From contig CAITID010000086.1 of the NCBI GenBank assembly GCA_903892335.1, positions 1 to 17,056 on the forward strand: a stretch of 17,056 bases of DNA, given 5' to 3'. Made by a program: the position numbers and the translations under genes. Shown here piece after piece: positions 14,757-17,056 of this stretch. How positions within the stretch are numbered: the first letter of the stretch is position 1; every line of letters starts with the position of its first letter. The notes below the pieces were generated by a model, which saw only the letters and a list, made by a program, of their open reading frames with translations, made no database searches and was not told the DNA's origin. This DNA comes from an uncultured Actinomycetes bacterium (GTDB lineage: Bacteria > Actinomycetota > Actinomycetes > Nanopelagicales > Nanopelagicaceae).

Positions 14757-17056
14757 AGATCCCACTTAGCTGGTTACGCGAACATGTGATGTTGCCAGCG
14801 AAAATATCCAATGAAAGTATTGCTGAAGCCTTTATCAAGGTTGGTTTCGAAGTTGAAAATATTTTGGTTCAAGGAAATGATTTATCTGGTCCGATCAAGG
14901 TTGGCAAGGTCATCAGTATTGAAGAGTTATCAGAACATAAAAAACCAATCAGATATGTTGGCCTTGACACCGGCGAGAGCAAAACTCGTTTCGTAATCTG
15001 CGGAGCCCGAAATTTTAAGGTCAATGATTTAGTTGTTGTCGCACTTCCTGGTTCGACTCTTCCAGGTGATTTCAAGATTAGTGCCCGCGAAACTTATGGC
15101 AAGTTGAGCAATGGCATGATCTGCTCGGCAAAAGAGTTAGCAATAAGTGATGATTCGGCCGGAATCATTGTCTTACCAGATGGCAAGGTTGGTGCCAATG
15201 CCCTAGATCTTCTTGAAATCAATGATGTAATTTTTGATATTGCAGTTAACCCAGATAGAGGTTATGCGATGAGCGTACGGGGATTAGCAAGGGAATTGGC
15301 AGGAGCTCTAAATCTTAAATTCACTGACCCAGCAGCACTCTCATTTGTTAAAAAATATGATTCAGTTAAAAGCAGCAAAGGTATTCCGGTCAAAATTGAA
15401 GACAAAGATGGCGCAGATCTGATTTATTTAAGAACTATCGATCAGGTGAATGCAAAGGCAGTAACTCCATTATGGATGCAGCGTCGAATAGAAAAATGTG
15501 GCATGCGCTCAATATCGATAGCAGTAGACATCACTAACTACGTAATGTTGGAGCTAGGACAGCCGTTACATGCATTTGACGCTGATGAGATTAACGGCTC
15601 AATTCGTGTTAGCAGTGGCGCAAAGTATAAAACGTTAACAACGTTGGATAAGGTGGAACGCAAAGTATCTCTATCGGATCTGTTAATCGTTGATGATTTA
15701 AAACCACAGGCTATTGCTGGAACTATGGGCGGATTAAATAGTGAGGTCACCTCATCGACAAAGAGAATTGCACTCGAGGCTGCGCATTTTAATCCAGTAC
15801 GCATTGCCAAGAACTCAAGAAATCATCAATTATCTAGTGAGGCTTCCAGAAGAATTGAAAGGGGTACTGATCCAGAATTGGCTGCAATTGCTTCAGCCCG
15901 AGCAACGAAATTATTAATTGATTTAACCGGCGGAACACTAGTTAATACTGCTGTCGCTGGATTGGTGAAAAAAGGTGCCAGCATCAAAATTTCAGGTGCT
16001 CAAATTGAGGCAAAACTTGGTTTTAAATATAGTGGCAAGCAGATCAAAGATGCGCTCATTGCCGTTGGCGCAAAGGTGGCTGTTAGCGCAAGTGGTTATA
16101 CGGTATTTCCACCATCTTGGCGCCCAGATTTGCTCACTGCATCTGATTTGTGTGAGGAGATTGCGAGGTTAAACGGATATTCATTGATTCCATCAAGACT
16201 GCCAGTTGGCGGTGCCGGGGCTAAGTTAACGCAAATGCAACAACGCAAACGTAATGTCGCAATTATGCTGGCTAACCGAGGTTTTACAGAGGTAATAAAT
16301 TACCCATTCACAAATCAAGAAATGATTGATCTACTTGGTTTTACGGGAGATAGAGCAAAGAGTTTTAAATTGCTAAATCCAATGTCGGAGCAGGCACCCC
16401 TTCTTCGAACGCACTTGATTCCTGGCTTGCTATCGGCCTTGCAATTAAATCTTGGTAGAGGAAAGAAAAATCTGGCGCTATTTGAAGTTGGAAGTGTTTT
16501 TAGAAATACTTCCAATGCGGGCAATCCAGTAATGCCAGATGCAGCTAAGCGCCCGAGCGCTAAATCGATCGCACAAATTTATGAAAGCGTACCCAAGCAG
16601 ATGTTATTTGTTGGCGGGGTTATGACAGGGGAGAAGATTAAAGGTGGTTGGCAGGGAACCGGAAATGCCTTTGAATGGAGTGATGCGATTGCAGAGGCAA
16701 TTTCCATCATTGAAAGTACTGGAAATACGTATGAAATATTGAACACTGAATTAGCGCCTTGGCATCCTGGAAGGTGTGCTGAAATTAGAGTTGGTGGGAA
16801 AGCAGTTGCCCACGCGGGTGAATTGCACCCACGGGTATGTACTAATCTGAATTTACCTGAGCGCACTTGTGTTTTCGCTGTAATTATCAGTGAGCTGCCG
16901 GTGCTGACTCAAAAAACATCACCAAAGATTTGGAATTTCCCAGCAGCGGTTCAAGATGTGGCACTTATTGTTAGTCCGAACGTTTCAGCCGAAGCGCTAA
17001 AGCAGAGTTTAATTCGTGGTGCTGGGCAGCTTCTTGAATCAATCGAATTATTTGAC
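14753..17056 (+). CDS. pheT: Phenylalanyl-tRNA synthetase beta subunit, 3' end missing
   Basis: 768 codons are open to the window end; by comparison with E. coli about 50 residues are missing. It starts MKIPLSWLREHV. The EMAP/tRNA-binding domain follows (about 40-155, with VICGARNF and MICSAKELAIS), then the B5 and B3/4 regions (NPDRGYAMSVRGLARELAG, ISIAVDITNYVMLELGQPLHAFD, IAGTMGG, and RNHQLSSEASRRIERGTDP). The catalytic-like domain follows (RPDLLTASDLCEEIARLNGY, TEVINYPF, LLRTHLIPGLL, LALFEVGSVF). The FDX-ACB anticodon-binding domain begins at FPAAVQDVALIV and is cut. This full-length bacterial form includes the editing domain. It overlaps pheS by 4 bp. Confidence 0.97.
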   Translation, partial: MKIPLSWLREHVMLPAKISNESIAEAFIKVGFEVENILVQGNDLSGPIKVGKVISIEELSEHKKPIRYVGLDTGESKTRFVICGARNFKVNDLVVVALPGSTLPGDFKISARETYGKLSNGMICSAKELAISDDSAGIIVLPDGKVGANALDLLEINDVIFDIAVNPDRGYAMSVRGLARELAGALNLKFTDPAALSFVKKYDSVKSSKGIPVKIEDKDGADLIYLRTIDQVNAKAVTPLWMQRRIEKCGMRSISIAVDITNYVMLELGQPLHAFDADEINGSIRVSSGAKYKTLTTLDKVERKVSLSDLLIVDDLKPQAIAGTMGGLNSEVTSSTKRIALEAAHFNPVRIAKNSRNHQLSSEASRRIERGTDPELAAIASARATKLLIDLTGGTLVNTAVAGLVKKGASIKISGAQIEAKLGFKYSGKQIKDALIAVGAKVAVSASGYTVFPPSWRPDLLTASDLCEEIARLNGYSLIPSRLPVGGAGAKLTQMQQRKRNVAIMLANRGFTEVINYPFTNQEMIDLLGFTGDRAKSFKLLNPMSEQAPLLRTHLIPGLLSALQLNLGRGKKNLALFEVGSVFRNTSNAGNPVMPDAAKRPSAKSIAQIYESVPKQMLFVGGVMTGEKIKGGWQGTGNAFEWSDAIAEAISIIESTGNTYEILNTELAPWHPGRCAEIRVGGKAVAHAGELHPRVCTNLNLPERTCVFAVIISELPVLTQKTSPKIWNFPAAVQDVALIVSPNVSAEALKQSLIRGAGQLLESIELFD

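Noticed and set aside
1..17056. Defence system, prophage, insertion sequence, CRISPR array or tRNA gene
   Set aside because: No transposase, integrase, direct-repeat array, attachment site or tRNA-like fold was found. All coding sequence is conserved core genes in expected order.

Overview
This window looks like an AT-rich actinobacterium, most likely a streamlined freshwater lineage of the acI / Nanopelagicales type. Three things suggest this. The gene order ctaA-sufR-sufB-sufD-Rieske-sufC-sufS-sufU-sufT is the actinobacterial SUF neighbourhood, also seen in Mycobacterium. A DUF3099 gene, an actinobacterial family, is present. Base composition is low in G+C, with very tight gene packing and many start/stop overlaps. 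The taxon is an inference from gene content and style; no marker phylogeny could be run.

Layout. (1) Positions 1-1486, minus strand: ctaA (heme A synthase) followed by the N-terminal part of tkt (transketolase), translationally coupled by an ATGA overlap. (2) 1487-1608: a divergent control region with a perfect CTCACA-N8-TGTGAG inverted repeat, the best candidate for the SufR operator. (3) 1609-7851, plus strand: a complete SUF iron-sulfur cluster assembly operon. It holds the Fe-S repressor sufR, the scaffold sufB/sufD, a small Rieske ferredoxin, the ATPase sufC, the cysteine desulfurase sufS, its zinc partner sufU and a MIP18/SufT-type protein. (4) 7870-9741: an ABCB-type ABC exporter half-transporter, 18 bp behind the SUF genes and probably read through from them. 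(5) 9733-10023, minus: a DUF3099 membrane protein overlapping the exporter tail to tail. (6) 10111-11370, minus: a UraA-type uracil/xanthine permease ending in a strong UUCG-tetraloop terminator. (7) 11371-11709: a non-coding gap with a hairpin-rich leader in front of the next operon. (8) 11710-17056, plus: translation genes infC-rpmI-rplT, a SpoU rRNA methyltransferase, pheS and a nearly complete pheT cut by the window end.

How they work together. SufS takes sulfur from cysteine and hands it to SufU. SufB-SufC-SufD build the cluster, SufT-like and Rieske proteins act in maturation or electron transfer, and SufR senses cluster status and represses the operon. ctaA serves heme-copper oxidase assembly. 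infC, L35 and L20 form the conserved initiation-factor/ribosomal protein operon, followed by both phenylalanyl-tRNA synthetase subunits.

I found no mobile element, CRISPR array, defence locus, tRNA or rRNA, and no convincing novel multigene system. The most useful second-look points are the non-canonical ATT/ATC start of infC, the predicted SufR operator, the leaderless promoters of ctaA and DUF3099, the structured infC leader and the altered heme-ligand position in CtaA.
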